A DNA stretch of 58,323 bases, taken from assembly GCA_027484915.1 (NCBI GenBank), contig JAIXSA010000111.1:1-58323 (forward strand). The letters are read 5' to 3'. The position numbers and the translations under genes were made by a program. A model generated the notes under the pieces. That model did no database searches. It saw only the letters and a program-made list of their open reading frames with translations, and had not been told where the DNA came from. Of this stretch, positions 17,823-25,429 are shown one piece after another (position 1 is the first letter of the stretch; the number at the start of each line of letters is the position of its first letter). The DNA comes from Paracoccaceae bacterium (lineage in GTDB: Bacteria; Pseudomonadota; Alphaproteobacteria; Rhodobacterales; Rhodobacteraceae).

Positions 17823-17850
17823 GGGTGTCCGGGGACGGGCACCCATTTTT
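17823..17850 (+). terminator. intrinsic terminator after tpa
   Basis: Stem GGGTGTCC/GGGCACCC (8 bp, one G-U pair), 6-nt loop, followed by ATTTTT. It begins 27 bp after the tpa stop codon and separates tpa from the CoiA-like gene. Confidence 0.85.
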
Positions 17851-17868
17851 CCGTTGCCGGATTTCGAA

Positions 17869-18534
17869 ATGCGGTTTGCTCTCGACGGTGCTAAGCGAAT
17901 AGAAGCCATCCCAAAAGGCAGGGGACAGTGCCCCGTTTGCTGCGGCGATGTCCTCGCTAAGTGCGGAGCAAGGCGAATTTGGCATTGGGCGCATCGCGTG
18001 AAAGCGAGTTGCGATCAATGGTGGGAAAACGAAACTGCCTGGCATAGAAACTGGAAGATGAATTTTCCCGCTGAGTGGCAGGAGGTCATTGTAAAAGGGA
18101 GCAGCGGTGAGATCCATATTGCAGATGTGAGAACGCCTTCCGGTCTTTCAATAGAATTTCAGCATTCACCTATCACCGATATCGAACAAGAAACGCGAGA
18201 AGAATTCTACAATGACTTGATTTTGGTCGTTGATGGTGCTCACGAAAGTCATGGCTACGAAAGCTTTATGGAAAACATTGATTTCTGGCGCGAGAGAGGA
18301 GTGGGTGCGGGTCAAATTGGATTTGGATTTAATCCTATGCTGGCAAATATCACAAAGCGCTGGAATAGTTCCAGACGTCCAGTGTTAATTGATTTCGGAG
18401 GCAGCGTTTTGTGGAGTATTTCGGTAATGCGCGATGGTTGGGCTAAGTATGCTCTTGAGATCTCGAAAAGTGATTTCGTCACGTGTCTCACCCAGCATAC
18501 AGACCCTACTGTCCATTTATCGCCTTGGAAGTAG
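17869..18534 (+). CDS. CoiA-like competence/nuclease-domain protein (AT-rich, probably acquired)
   Basis: 221 aa. An N-terminal zinc-ribbon-like part (CPVCCGDVLAKCGARRIWHWAHR, ~residues 20-42) is followed by WHRNWKMNFP and a PD-(D/E)xK-like nuclease core: IHIADVRT, then LSIEFQHSPI, i.e. an Asp followed by Glu-x-Gln. That order is the pattern of CoiA-family nucleases; in Gram-positives CoiA assists DNA uptake and recombination. Base composition is clearly lower in GC than every neighbour, with A/T-ending codons, indicating transfer. ATG at 17869 is chosen (a TTG at 17854 is possible); no good ribosome site is visible. It lies between tpa and tauR, apparently as an insertion. Confidence 0.7.
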   Translation: MRFALDGAKRIEAIPKGRGQCPVCCGDVLAKCGARRIWHWAHRVKASCDQWWENETAWHRNWKMNFPAEWQEVIVKGSSGEIHIADVRTPSGLSIEFQHSPITDIEQETREEFYNDLILVVDGAHESHGYESFMENIDFWRERGVGAGQIGFGFNPMLANITKRWNSSRRPVLIDFGGSVLWSISVMRDGWAKYALEISKSDFVTCLTQHTDPTVHLSPWK

Positions 18535-18945
18535 GCGGTCAGTACGGCGAGAGTTGTGAAGACTAAGCCTAGTCTTAAGGACGAAGTCGGCCGGGCGCGG
18601 CCCAACCGCCCCCGCGGGCGGGCGCTTTGAACCTTTAGCCTGTAAGAGCCTCGGCAGATGTACTTGGCACCATAGAGCGCCCAACTTAGCCGTCGCACGC
18701 CCACCCTGCGGTTGGGTGCTACCCTCTGTTCCGCGCTCATTCCCCGCGCAAGGTTAACGCCCTCCCATCTCTCCGCGCGTAGAGACGGAAGGAAGACGCA
18801 AGGAAGATGGGAAAAAGGCGGACGGTCAGCCCGAAAATCCGACCGTAAAGCCACCGATTCCAATGGCTTGTGCGTCAGGATCGGGGGGGCGTTGCGGCCC
18901 CCTCGATTTTTCCGGCTTAGTGGATTCTTTAACCGCGACCGGTCC
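18535..18945. other. 411-bp gene-free stretch in the island
   Basis: No convincing gene on either strand. It holds an inverted repeat AAGACTA-AGCC-TAGTCTT at 18559-18576, shortly after the CoiA-like stop, a GC-rich patch near 18590-18630, and a hairpin-plus-T-tract at 18882-18912. Composition shifts from AT-rich back to GC-rich across it, as at an old insertion boundary. Confidence 0.5.
18882..18912 (+). terminator. intrinsic terminator between convergent CoiA-like and desaturase genes
   Basis: CGGGGGGGC pairs with GCCCCCTCG (one mismatch) around a short loop, followed by ATTTTT. It is oriented to stop plus-strand transcription coming from the CoiA-like gene before it enters the minus-strand desaturase gene. 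Confidence 0.7.
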
Positions 18946-19968
18946 TCACGCCACCCCATACCGGCGGCGGGCTTCCTTGAAGCTCATCAGTTTGCCCTGG
19001 GCGGTGTCCCACAGGTGCAGGTTCACCGACGCGAGGCTTTCGCGCACCGTCAGGCGCTGCGCTTCGGCAAGGGTCTGGTGGTCGCGGATCACCTCGGGCA
19101 GGCGGTAGAACGGGATGCGGGAATACAGGTGGTGGACATGGTGGATGCCGATATTCCCCGAAAACCAGCGCAAGGGCTGCGGCAGGATGTAGTGGGACGA
19201 TCCCTCCAGCGCGGCATCATGGAGCTGCCAGTCCTCGCCCTTGGACCAGTGCGTTTCCTCGAACTGGTGCTGGACGTAGAAGAGCCAGACCCCCAGCGTC
19301 GCCGCGATCAGCGAGGTCGGGAGGTAGATGAGGAGCACGGGCCAGAACCCGCCGAACCAAATGATCAGGCCCACGGCAATGGCGATCATCGCATTGGTGC
19401 CCATGGCGCTGGTCCAGTAGCGCCAGCCGGATTTCATCAATCCCGTGGGCAGGCGATTCTGCAGCAAAAACAGGTAGCTGGGGCCAAGCACGAACAGCAC
19501 GACCGGGTTGCGGTAAAGCCGGTACATCAGCCGCCCCCACCAGCCGCGCGCGCGGTATTCGTCGATGGTCAGCGTCAGCACGTCGCCGATGCCGCGGGCG
19601 TCAAGGTCGCCGTGGTGCGCGTGGTGGATCGAATGCGTCCGCCGCCAGACAGCATAGGGCGTCAGCGTCAGGACGCCAAGGACGCGCCCCAGCCAGTCCT
19701 GCGCGGTGCGGTTCTTCAGGAATGATCCATGCCCACAATCGTGCTGGATGATGAAGATGCGGACCAGAAACCCGCCGTTCAGCGCCGCCAACGCCAGCGC
19801 GAGCCAGGGGCTTACCGACAGCGCCATCCAGGCCAGGACCCAAAGTGCCAGGAACGGCACCAAGGTCGCGGCCAGCTCCCACAGGCTGCGGCGGGTCGAG
19901 GGTTCACGGTAGCGGGCGAGGGTCGTCAGCCAGTCGCGGGCTGGGCGGTCGGCAAGTGTGTCGGGCAT
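18946..19968 (-). CDS. membrane fatty acid desaturase
   Basis: About 340 aa membrane-bound di-iron desaturase. The three histidine boxes are present: HDCGH, HSIHHAHH (HxxHH type) and HHVHH, spaced by hydrophobic segments (LVPFLALWVLAWMAL, LALALAALNGGFLVRIF, IAIAVGLIIWFGG, LIYLPTSLIAATLGVWLFY). It would introduce a double bond into acyl lipid; regioselectivity is not readable. The start is uncertain: ATG at 19968, ATG at 19983 directly behind GGAGGG, or the far ATG at 20049. It is convergent to the CoiA-like gene, divergent from tauR, and functionally unrelated to the taurine genes around it. Confidence 0.87.
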   Translation of the reverse strand: MPDTLADRPARDWLTTLARYREPSTRRSLWELAATLVPFLALWVLAWMALSVSPWLALALAALNGGFLVRIFIIQHDCGHGSFLKNRTAQDWLGRVLGVLTLTPYAVWRRTHSIHHAHHGDLDARGIGDVLTLTIDEYRARGWWGRLMYRLYRNPVVLFVLGPSYLFLLQNRLPTGLMKSGWRYWTSAMGTNAMIAIAVGLIIWFGGFWPVLLIYLPTSLIAATLGVWLFYVQHQFEETHWSKGEDWQLHDAALEGSSHYILPQPLRWFSGNIGIHHVHHLYSRIPFYRLPEVIRDHQTLAEAQRLTVRESLASVNLHLWDTAQGKLMSFKEARRRYGVA

Positions 19969-20085
19969 CGGGGCCTGTTGCATTCCCTCCGGCTCTGCCG
20001 CGGCGGGGTCGGCTTGGCCTTCGGCAAGGCCGCGCGGGCGCGCGCCCATCAGGCGTGGCCCGGGTTAGGCGACCCTGAGTCGAAG

Positions 20086-20100
20086 ATCAACTGAATTGAT
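20086..20100. promoter_or_regulatory. AT-rich inverted repeat between desaturase and tauR
   Basis: ATCAA-N5-TTGAT in the divergent intergenic region, embedded in otherwise GC-rich sequence and adjacent to ATACAAT, a possible -10 element for tauR. No CTGG box is seen here, so tauR autoregulation through the same boxes is not supported. Confidence 0.3.
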
Positions 20101-20200
20101 ACAATCTCAGGTCACGTCCTGGCGACGGCCGCCTGTCCGAGGCGCTTGACTCCGCCCCCGCTGGTGCCGCTTGATCCGCCCGATCCAAGCCCGTGGTGTC

Positions 20201-21655
20201 ATGGCCGCCATCCCCGTCGAAGCCTTCTACCTGACCCCCGGAGCTGCGGGATCGCTGCAGCAGCAGATCCGGGCGATGGTCACGCAAGGAATCCTTGCGG
20301 GGCGCTTCCGGCCCGGAAGCCGGATGCCCTCGTCCCGCGGGTTGGCTGAGCATCTTGGCGTCAGCCGGATCACCGTGACGCTGGCCTATGCCGACCTCGT
20401 GTCGTCGGATTACCTCACGTCGGCGGGGCGGTCAGGGTATTTCGTCTCGGACACAGCCCCACTTGCGCCCGAGTTTCCGCAACCCGAAGCCCGCGCCGAG
20501 GCCATTGACTTCAAGGGCTTGACTGGCGGCCGGTTCAGCCTGGTGCCGAAAGTCGAACGGCCCGAGGATTGGGATCGCTACCCCTATCCCTTCATCTACG
20601 GGCAGGCGGATCCGACGCTGTTCGACCACCAGAACTGGCGGCAATGCGCCCTGCGTGCCTTGGGGAAACGCGACTTCGCGGCGCTGACCACCGACTATTA
20701 CGAACGCGACGACCCGCTCTTGATCCAGGAGCTTCTGCGCACCATCCTTCCCCGCCGGGGCATTGCGGCGCGCGAGGATGAGGTACTGCTGACGATGGGG
20801 GCGCAGAACGCGCTGTGGATCGCAGCGACGGCACTTCTGGGGCCGGGACGCCGCGCTGTGGTGGAAAACCCCGGCTACCCGGCCTGGCGCGCCATCGTTG
20901 CCTCCACTGGCGCCACGGCGGTGCCCGTCGATGTCGACGCGCTTGGCTTGCCGGTACGGGGGCTTGCGGCGGACGTGGTCTTCACCACGCCCTCGCACCA
21001 GTGCCCGACCAACGCCACCATGCCGGTCGACCGCCGCGTGGCCCTTCTCGACGCCGCCGAAGCGGAGGGCTTCGTGATTATCGAGGACGACTACGAATTC
21101 GAGATGTCCTTCCTGAAGCCCGTCGCCCCGGCGCTGAAGTCCCTGGACCGGGGTGGCAGGGTGATCTACGCCGGGTCCTTCTCGAAGTCCGTCTTCCCGG
21201 GCTTGCGGCTTGGCTACCTCGTTGGCCCACCCGGTTTCATCGCCGAGGCGCGGGCGTTGCGCGGGTTGATGCTGAAGCACCCACCCGGCCATATCCAGCG
21301 GACGATGGCCTATTTCCTGGGCCTCGGGCACTACGACGCTCTCGTCAACCGGATGAAGAACGCCTTCCGCCGCCGCCGCCAGGTCATGGCCGAGGCGATT
21401 GCGGCCGAGGGACTGACCGTAGCGGGGCAGGGCGGCTTCGGCGGCTCCAGCTTCTGGATGCGCGCGCCTGACGGCGTGGACACCGAGGCTTTGGCGCTGC
21501 GCCTGCGGGCGGACGGCGTGCTGATCGAGCCGGGACGCGCGTTCTTTGCTGGCGAGGGGCCGCGGAATTACTATCGGCTGGCCTATTCCTCTATCGCGCC
21601 CCAGCGCATCGCCGAGGGCGTGGCGCGGATTGCTGCGGCGGTCGCTCGTCGATGA
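20201..21655 (+). CDS. tauR: MocR-type (GntR/aminotransferase) transcriptional regulator TauR
   Basis: 484 aa. A GntR winged helix (residues ~10-75; GSLQQQIRAMVTQGILAGRF, MPSSRGLAEHLGVSRITVTLAY) is fused to a fold-type I aminotransferase-like domain (~110-480; VENPGYPAW, IIEDDYEFEMSF, YAGSFSKSVFPGLRLGYLV, where the lysine binds PLP in the family). TauR proteins activate taurine genes when taurine is present. Adjacency to xsc and CTGG boxes before both xsc and tpa support the name. ATG at 20201 is preferred; an in-frame TTG at 20171 would add ten residues. The last four codons and stop lie inside a palindromic repeat copy. Confidence 0.87.
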   Translation: MAAIPVEAFYLTPGAAGSLQQQIRAMVTQGILAGRFRPGSRMPSSRGLAEHLGVSRITVTLAYADLVSSDYLTSAGRSGYFVSDTAPLAPEFPQPEARAEAIDFKGLTGGRFSLVPKVERPEDWDRYPYPFIYGQADPTLFDHQNWRQCALRALGKRDFAALTTDYYERDDPLLIQELLRTILPRRGIAAREDEVLLTMGAQNALWIAATALLGPGRRAVVENPGYPAWRAIVASTGATAVPVDVDALGLPVRGLAADVVFTTPSHQCPTNATMPVDRRVALLDAAEAEGFVIIEDDYEFEMSFLKPVAPALKSLDRGGRVIYAGSFSKSVFPGLRLGYLVGPPGFIAEARALRGLMLKHPPGHIQRTMAYFLGLGHYDALVNRMKNAFRRRRQVMAEAIAAEGLTVAGQGGFGGSSFWMRAPDGVDTEALALRLRADGVLIEPGRAFFAGEGPRNYYRLAYSSIAPQRIAEGVARIAAAVARR

Positions 21656-21702
21656 CTGCGTCACTCCTCGCACGCGACGAGAAGCCGAGGGCGCACGAGG
21701 AG
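21644..21702. repeat. dispersed palindromic intergenic repeat, copy B
   Basis: About 59 bp overlapping the end of tauR: it encodes the final Ala-Arg-Arg codons and supplies the TGA stop. It shares GCTCGTCGATGACT, the TGAC-N3-GTCA core and GACGAGAAGCCGA with copy C. It ends just before the first CTGG box upstream of xsc. Confidence 0.75.
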
Positions 21703-21708
21703 CCGCCT

Positions 21709-21785
21709 CTGGCCATACCGGGCCGACCCATCTGGCCCTAAGGCCTGTCTGGCCGTAGGGATAGGTTGCGTGCAACTGGCCTTAC
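21709..21785 (+). promoter_or_regulatory. putative TauR-binding box array upstream of xsc
   Basis: Four direct boxes fitting CTGGCCNTAN: CTGGCCATAC (21709), CTGGCCCTAA (21732), CTGGCCGTAG (21749) and CTGGCCTTAC (21776). Start-to-start spacings are 23, 17 and 27 bp. The first spacing equals that upstream of tpa. The last box lies about 28 bp from the xsc start codon. Confidence 0.65.
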
Positions 21786-21813
21786 GGGGCCGCATGGGAC
21801 ATGGAGACACGCG

Positions 21814-23589
21814 ATGAAGATGACGACCGAGGAAGCCTTCGTGAAGGTCCTGCAGATGCACGGGATCGAGCATGCCTTCGGGATCATCGGCTCGGCCTTC
21901 ATGCCGATCTCGGACCTTTTCCCCAAGGCCGGTATCCATTTCTGGGACTGCGCGCATGAAGGCTCGGGCGGGATGATGGCGGACGGGTTCACCCGGGCAT
22001 CGGGCAAGATGTGCATGATGATCGCCCAGAACGGCCCCGGCATCACCAACTTCGTCACCGCCGTGAAGACCGCCTACTGGAACCACACGCCCCTCCTGCT
22101 CGTCACCCCGCAGGCCGCGAACAAGACCATCGGGATGGGCGGCTTCCAGGAAGTGGAGCAGATGGCGCTCTTCAAGGACATGGTCTGCTACCAGGAGGAG
22201 GTCCGCGACCCTTCTCGTGTGGCCGAGGTCTTGAACCGCGTGATCTTGCAGGCGAAACGCCAGTCGGCTCCGGCGCAGATCAACATGCCGCGCGACTACT
22301 TCACCCAGGTGATCGACGTCCCCCTGCCAGCAGTCGTGGAGTTCGAACGGCCCTCGGGCGGTGAGGACGCCATCGCTCAGGCCGCGCAGCTTTTGTCCTC
22401 CGCGAAGTTCCCGGTGATCCTGAACGGCGCGGGCGTGGTGATTGGGGGGGCAATCCCGGCCTCGATGGCCTTGGCCGAACGCCTGACCGCCCCGGTCTGC
22501 GTCGGCTACCAGCACAACGACGCCTTCCCTGGAAGTCATCCGCTGTTCGCGGGGCCGCTTGGGTACAACGGGTCCAAGGCCGGGATGGAGCTGATCGCGC
22601 AGGCCGATGTGGTGCTGGCCCTGGGCACGCGGCTCAACCCGTTCTCGACCCTGCCAGGCTATGGGATCGACTATTGGCCGAAGGGGGCCAAGGTGATCCA
22701 GGTCGACATCAACCCCAACCGGATCGGTCTGACGAAGCCCGTGACGGTGGGGATCGTCGGCGATGCGAAGAAAGTGGCCGAAGGCATCCTTTCGCGCCTG
22801 TCTAAAGCCGCAGGCGATGCCGGGCGTGCCGAACGCAAGGCGCTGATCGCGCAGAAAAAGTCGGCCTGGGCGCAGGAACTGTCGTCCATGGACCACGAAC
22901 AGGACGATCCCGGCACCAGCTGGAACGAACGCGCCCGGGCGGCGAAGCCCGAGTGGATGTCGCCGCGCATGGCCTGGCGCGCGATCCAGTCGGCGCTGCC
23001 GAAAGAGGCGATCATCTCCTCCGACATCGGCAACAACTGCGCCATCGGCAACGCCTATCCGTCGTTTGAGGCGGGGCGGAAGTACCTTGCCCCCGGCCTG
23101 TTCGGCCCCTGCGGCTATGGTCTGCCCTCGATCATCGGCGCCAAGATCGCCTGCCCGGACACCCCCGTCGTGGGCTTCGCCGGCGACGGCGCCTTCGGAA
23201 TCGCGGTGACGGAACTGACCGCAATCGGCCGCAGCGAATGGCCCGCGATCACCATGGTCGTCTTCCGCAACTACCAGTGGGGGGCCGAAAAGCGGAACTC
23301 CACGCTGTGGTACGACGACAACTTCGTCGGCACCGAGCTGGATACGGATGTCAGCTACGCGGGCATCGCCAAGGCCTGCGGCCTTCAGGGTGTGCAGGCC
23401 CGGACGATGGAGGAGCTGACGGCCGCCCTCAACAAGGCCATCGACGACCAGATGCACCACGGCAAGACCACGCTGATCGAGGCGCTGATCAACCAGGAAC
23501 TGGGCGAGCCCTTCCGCCGCGACGCGATGAAGAAGCCGGTCGAGGTCGCAGGGATCTCCAAGGCGGACATGCGGCCGCAGGTCGTCTGA
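21814..23589 (+). CDS. xsc: sulfoacetaldehyde acetyltransferase
   Basis: 591 aa thiamine-diphosphate enzyme that cleaves sulfoacetaldehyde with phosphate to acetyl phosphate and sulfite. It opens MKMTTEEAFVKVLQMHGIEHAFGIIGSAF, the standard Xsc start; then HEGSGGMMADGFTRASGK, NGPGITNFVTAVKTAYWNHTPLLLV, SDIGNNCAIGNAYPSF and the ThDP motif GDGAFGIAVTELTAIGRSEWP...FRNYQW. The specific sequence around FRNYQWGAEKRNSTLWY separates Xsc from acetolactate synthases. It is the first gene of a six-gene run in which every stop overlaps the next start; the stop here overlaps the exporter gene as TGATG. CTGG boxes upstream imply taurine induction through TauR. Confidence 0.95.
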   Translation: MKMTTEEAFVKVLQMHGIEHAFGIIGSAFMPISDLFPKAGIHFWDCAHEGSGGMMADGFTRASGKMCMMIAQNGPGITNFVTAVKTAYWNHTPLLLVTPQAANKTIGMGGFQEVEQMALFKDMVCYQEEVRDPSRVAEVLNRVILQAKRQSAPAQINMPRDYFTQVIDVPLPAVVEFERPSGGEDAIAQAAQLLSSAKFPVILNGAGVVIGGAIPASMALAERLTAPVCVGYQHNDAFPGSHPLFAGPLGYNGSKAGMELIAQADVVLALGTRLNPFSTLPGYGIDYWPKGAKVIQVDINPNRIGLTKPVTVGIVGDAKKVAEGILSRLSKAAGDAGRAERKALIAQKKSAWAQELSSMDHEQDDPGTSWNERARAAKPEWMSPRMAWRAIQSALPKEAIISSDIGNNCAIGNAYPSFEAGRKYLAPGLFGPCGYGLPSIIGAKIACPDTPVVGFAGDGAFGIAVTELTAIGRSEWPAITMVVFRNYQWGAEKRNSTLWYDDNFVGTELDTDVSYAGIAKACGLQGVQARTMEELTAALNKAIDDQMHHGKTTLIEALINQELGEPFRRDAMKKPVEVAGISKADMRPQVV

Positions 23590-24329
23590 TGCCTTTTGAC
23601 CTTGGCCCCGGCGCGCTGGCCTGGCTCGCCGTGGCCTGCCTCGTTGCCGGGTTCGTTCGGGGCTATTCCGGCTTTGGCTTCTCGGCGCTGCTGATCGCGG
23701 CGTCTTCATTAGTGACCAATCCGCTGAATTTCGTCGCGGTTGTCGTCATTCTGGAAACGGTAATGTCCCTGCAAGCCGCCAAAGGCGCAGGTCCTGACGT
23801 GGACTGGCGGCGGGTCGGCTGGCTGTTGGGTGGGGCGGCAATCGGCCTGCCGCTGGGCCTATGGATCCTGACCGGCGTCAGCGAGGACACCGCGCGGGCG
23901 GTGGTTTCGGGCTACGTCCTCCTAATGTGCGCCGTGCTGCTGGCGGGCTGGAGGCTCGCAGCCGAAGTGAAGGGCGCGCCGAACGGCATCGCGGGGATCA
24001 TCTCCGGCCTCGCCAACGCGCCCGGCATGGGGGGCCTGCCGGTCGCGGCCTTCTTCGCGGCGCAACCGATGCCCGCCGCCGTCTTCCGCGCCACCCTGAT
24101 CGCCTATTTCCCGCTCCTCGACCTCTACTCCGCGCCGCTTTACTGGCTGGCGGGCCTCGTCACCTGGGACACGCTCTGGGCCGCCCTCATTGCGCTGCCG
24201 TTGACGCTTCTGGGCAACTGGTTCGGCGGGCGACACTTTTTCGGCACCGACCCGCAGGAGTTCCGCCGCTTTGCCATCGTCCTTCTCGCCACACTCGCCG
24301 CCTTGGGGCTGGGAAAGGCGCTGATCTGA
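23589..24329 (+). CDS. TSUP/TauE-SafE family sulfite exporter (TauZ-like)
   Basis: 246 aa, about eight membrane helices. The opening ACLVAGFVRGYSGFGFSALLIAASSLV (Gly-x-Gly-Phe-Gly element) and the half-repeat IAGIISGLANAPGMGGLPVAAFFAAQ mark the TSUP family. Its position directly between xsc and an acetate kinase gene matches the TauZ/TauE proteins proposed to export sulfite released from taurine. ATG overlaps the xsc stop and its stop overlaps the ackA start, so all three are translationally coupled. Because soeABC for sulfite oxidation follow in the same operon, the cell seems to have both removal routes. Confidence 0.85.
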   Translation: MPFDLGPGALAWLAVACLVAGFVRGYSGFGFSALLIAASSLVTNPLNFVAVVVILETVMSLQAAKGAGPDVDWRRVGWLLGGAAIGLPLGLWILTGVSEDTARAVVSGYVLLMCAVLLAGWRLAAEVKGAPNGIAGIISGLANAPGMGGLPVAAFFAAQPMPAAVFRATLIAYFPLLDLYSAPLYWLAGLVTWDTLWAALIALPLTLLGNWFGGRHFFGTDPQEFRRFAIVLLATLAALGLGKALI

Positions 24330-25429
24330 TGTGGCTGATTGTGAATGCAGGTTCGTCTTCGCTGAAGCTGAAGGTCTTCGACGGCGAACAGGAGGTCGCA
24401 AAGGCCAGCATCACCGAGATCGGCCCCGACGGGCACCGCGCCGCGATGGCCGAAGGCCTGGCGCAGGCCGGGGTACCGTTGGACCGTCTGACTGCCGCTG
24501 CGCATCGGGTGGTGCATGGCGGGGCGGGGCTGACGTCGACTTGCCGCGTGACGCCTTCGGTGCTGCAGCAGATCCAGGACTGCATTCCGCTCGCGCCTTT
24601 GCACAACCCGGCGAATCTGGTGGGAATTCAGTCGGTTGCAGCCCTTGCGTCCAACCTGCCGCAATATGCCGCCTTCGACACCGCTTTCCATGCGACGAAC
24701 CCGCAGGTGGCGGTGACCTACGCCCTGCCGAAGGAAGAACGCGACCGGGGCCTGCGCCGCTATGGCTTCCATGGGATCAGCTATGCCGCGCTGGTCCGCA
24801 TTCTGCAGCGGCGCGGTGACTTGCCGGAACGCCTCCTCGCCTGCCATCTGGGCAATGGCTGCTCCATCGCCGCGATTGTGAATGGCCGCTCGGTTGCGAC
24901 AACGATGGGCTATTCGCCGCTCGACGGCCTCACCATGGGCACTCGCTCTGGCAGCATCGATGGCAACGCGGTCCTTCGGCTTGCCGAACTGCATGGCATC
25001 GAAAAAGCTGGCCGCATACTCAACTGCGAAAGCGGCCTTCTGGGCCTTGGCGGCCACAGCGACCTCCGCGCGCTGCATGCGGCGGGCACGCCCGAGGCCC
25101 GCTTTGCGCTGGATCATTTCGCCTATTGGGCCGTCCGCCACGCCGGAAGCCTGGTCGCCACGATGGGCGGCCTCGACGCCGTTGTCTTCACCGGCGGCAT
25201 CGGCGAGAACGATCCCTGGATGCGGAAGGAAATCCTGTCAGGACTGGCTTACTTGGGAGTATCTCCCGACCTTGCCGCCAATGCGCGGAACGAAACCACC
25301 CTGCATGATACGACATCCCGTGTCGTTATCCTTGTTGTGCCCGCCGACGAGGAGCGTCAGATTGCCCTTGAGGCGCAGGCCGTCATGTCTGGCGAGGCGC
25401 AGGCCCTAAAGGCCGGGGAGGGCGCGTGA
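24329..25429 (+). CDS. ackA: acetate kinase
   Basis: 366 aa ASKHA-fold kinase converting acetyl phosphate and ADP to acetate and ATP. Seen: VNAGSSSLKLKVF (N-terminal phosphate loop), AAHRVVHGG, FDTAFHATNP, RRYGFHGISYAAL (acetate kinase signature), HLGNGCSIAAIVNGRSVATTMGYSPLDGLTMGTRSGSID, and VVFTGGIGEN. It is slightly shorter than typical (~395-400 aa). Taurine operons usually carry phosphotransacetylase (pta) to make acetyl-CoA; here the acetyl phosphate made by Xsc would instead yield ATP directly. Both ends overlap neighbours (TGATG with the exporter, GTGA with soeA). Confidence 0.93.
   Translation: MWLIVNAGSSSLKLKVFDGEQEVAKASITEIGPDGHRAAMAEGLAQAGVPLDRLTAAAHRVVHGGAGLTSTCRVTPSVLQQIQDCIPLAPLHNPANLVGIQSVAALASNLPQYAAFDTAFHATNPQVAVTYALPKEERDRGLRRYGFHGISYAALVRILQRRGDLPERLLACHLGNGCSIAAIVNGRSVATTMGYSPLDGLTMGTRSGSIDGNAVLRLAELHGIEKAGRILNCESGLLGLGGHSDLRALHAAGTPEARFALDHFAYWAVRHAGSLVATMGGLDAVVFTGGIGENDPWMRKEILSGLAYLGVSPDLAANARNETTLHDTTSRVVILVVPADEERQIALEAQAVMSGEAQALKAGEGA

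Noticed and set aside
18712-19725. Plus-strand frame running from the gene-free stretch into the desaturase
   Set aside because: Most of it is antisense to the histidine-box desaturase; the first part has no ribosome site and passes through the terminator hairpin.
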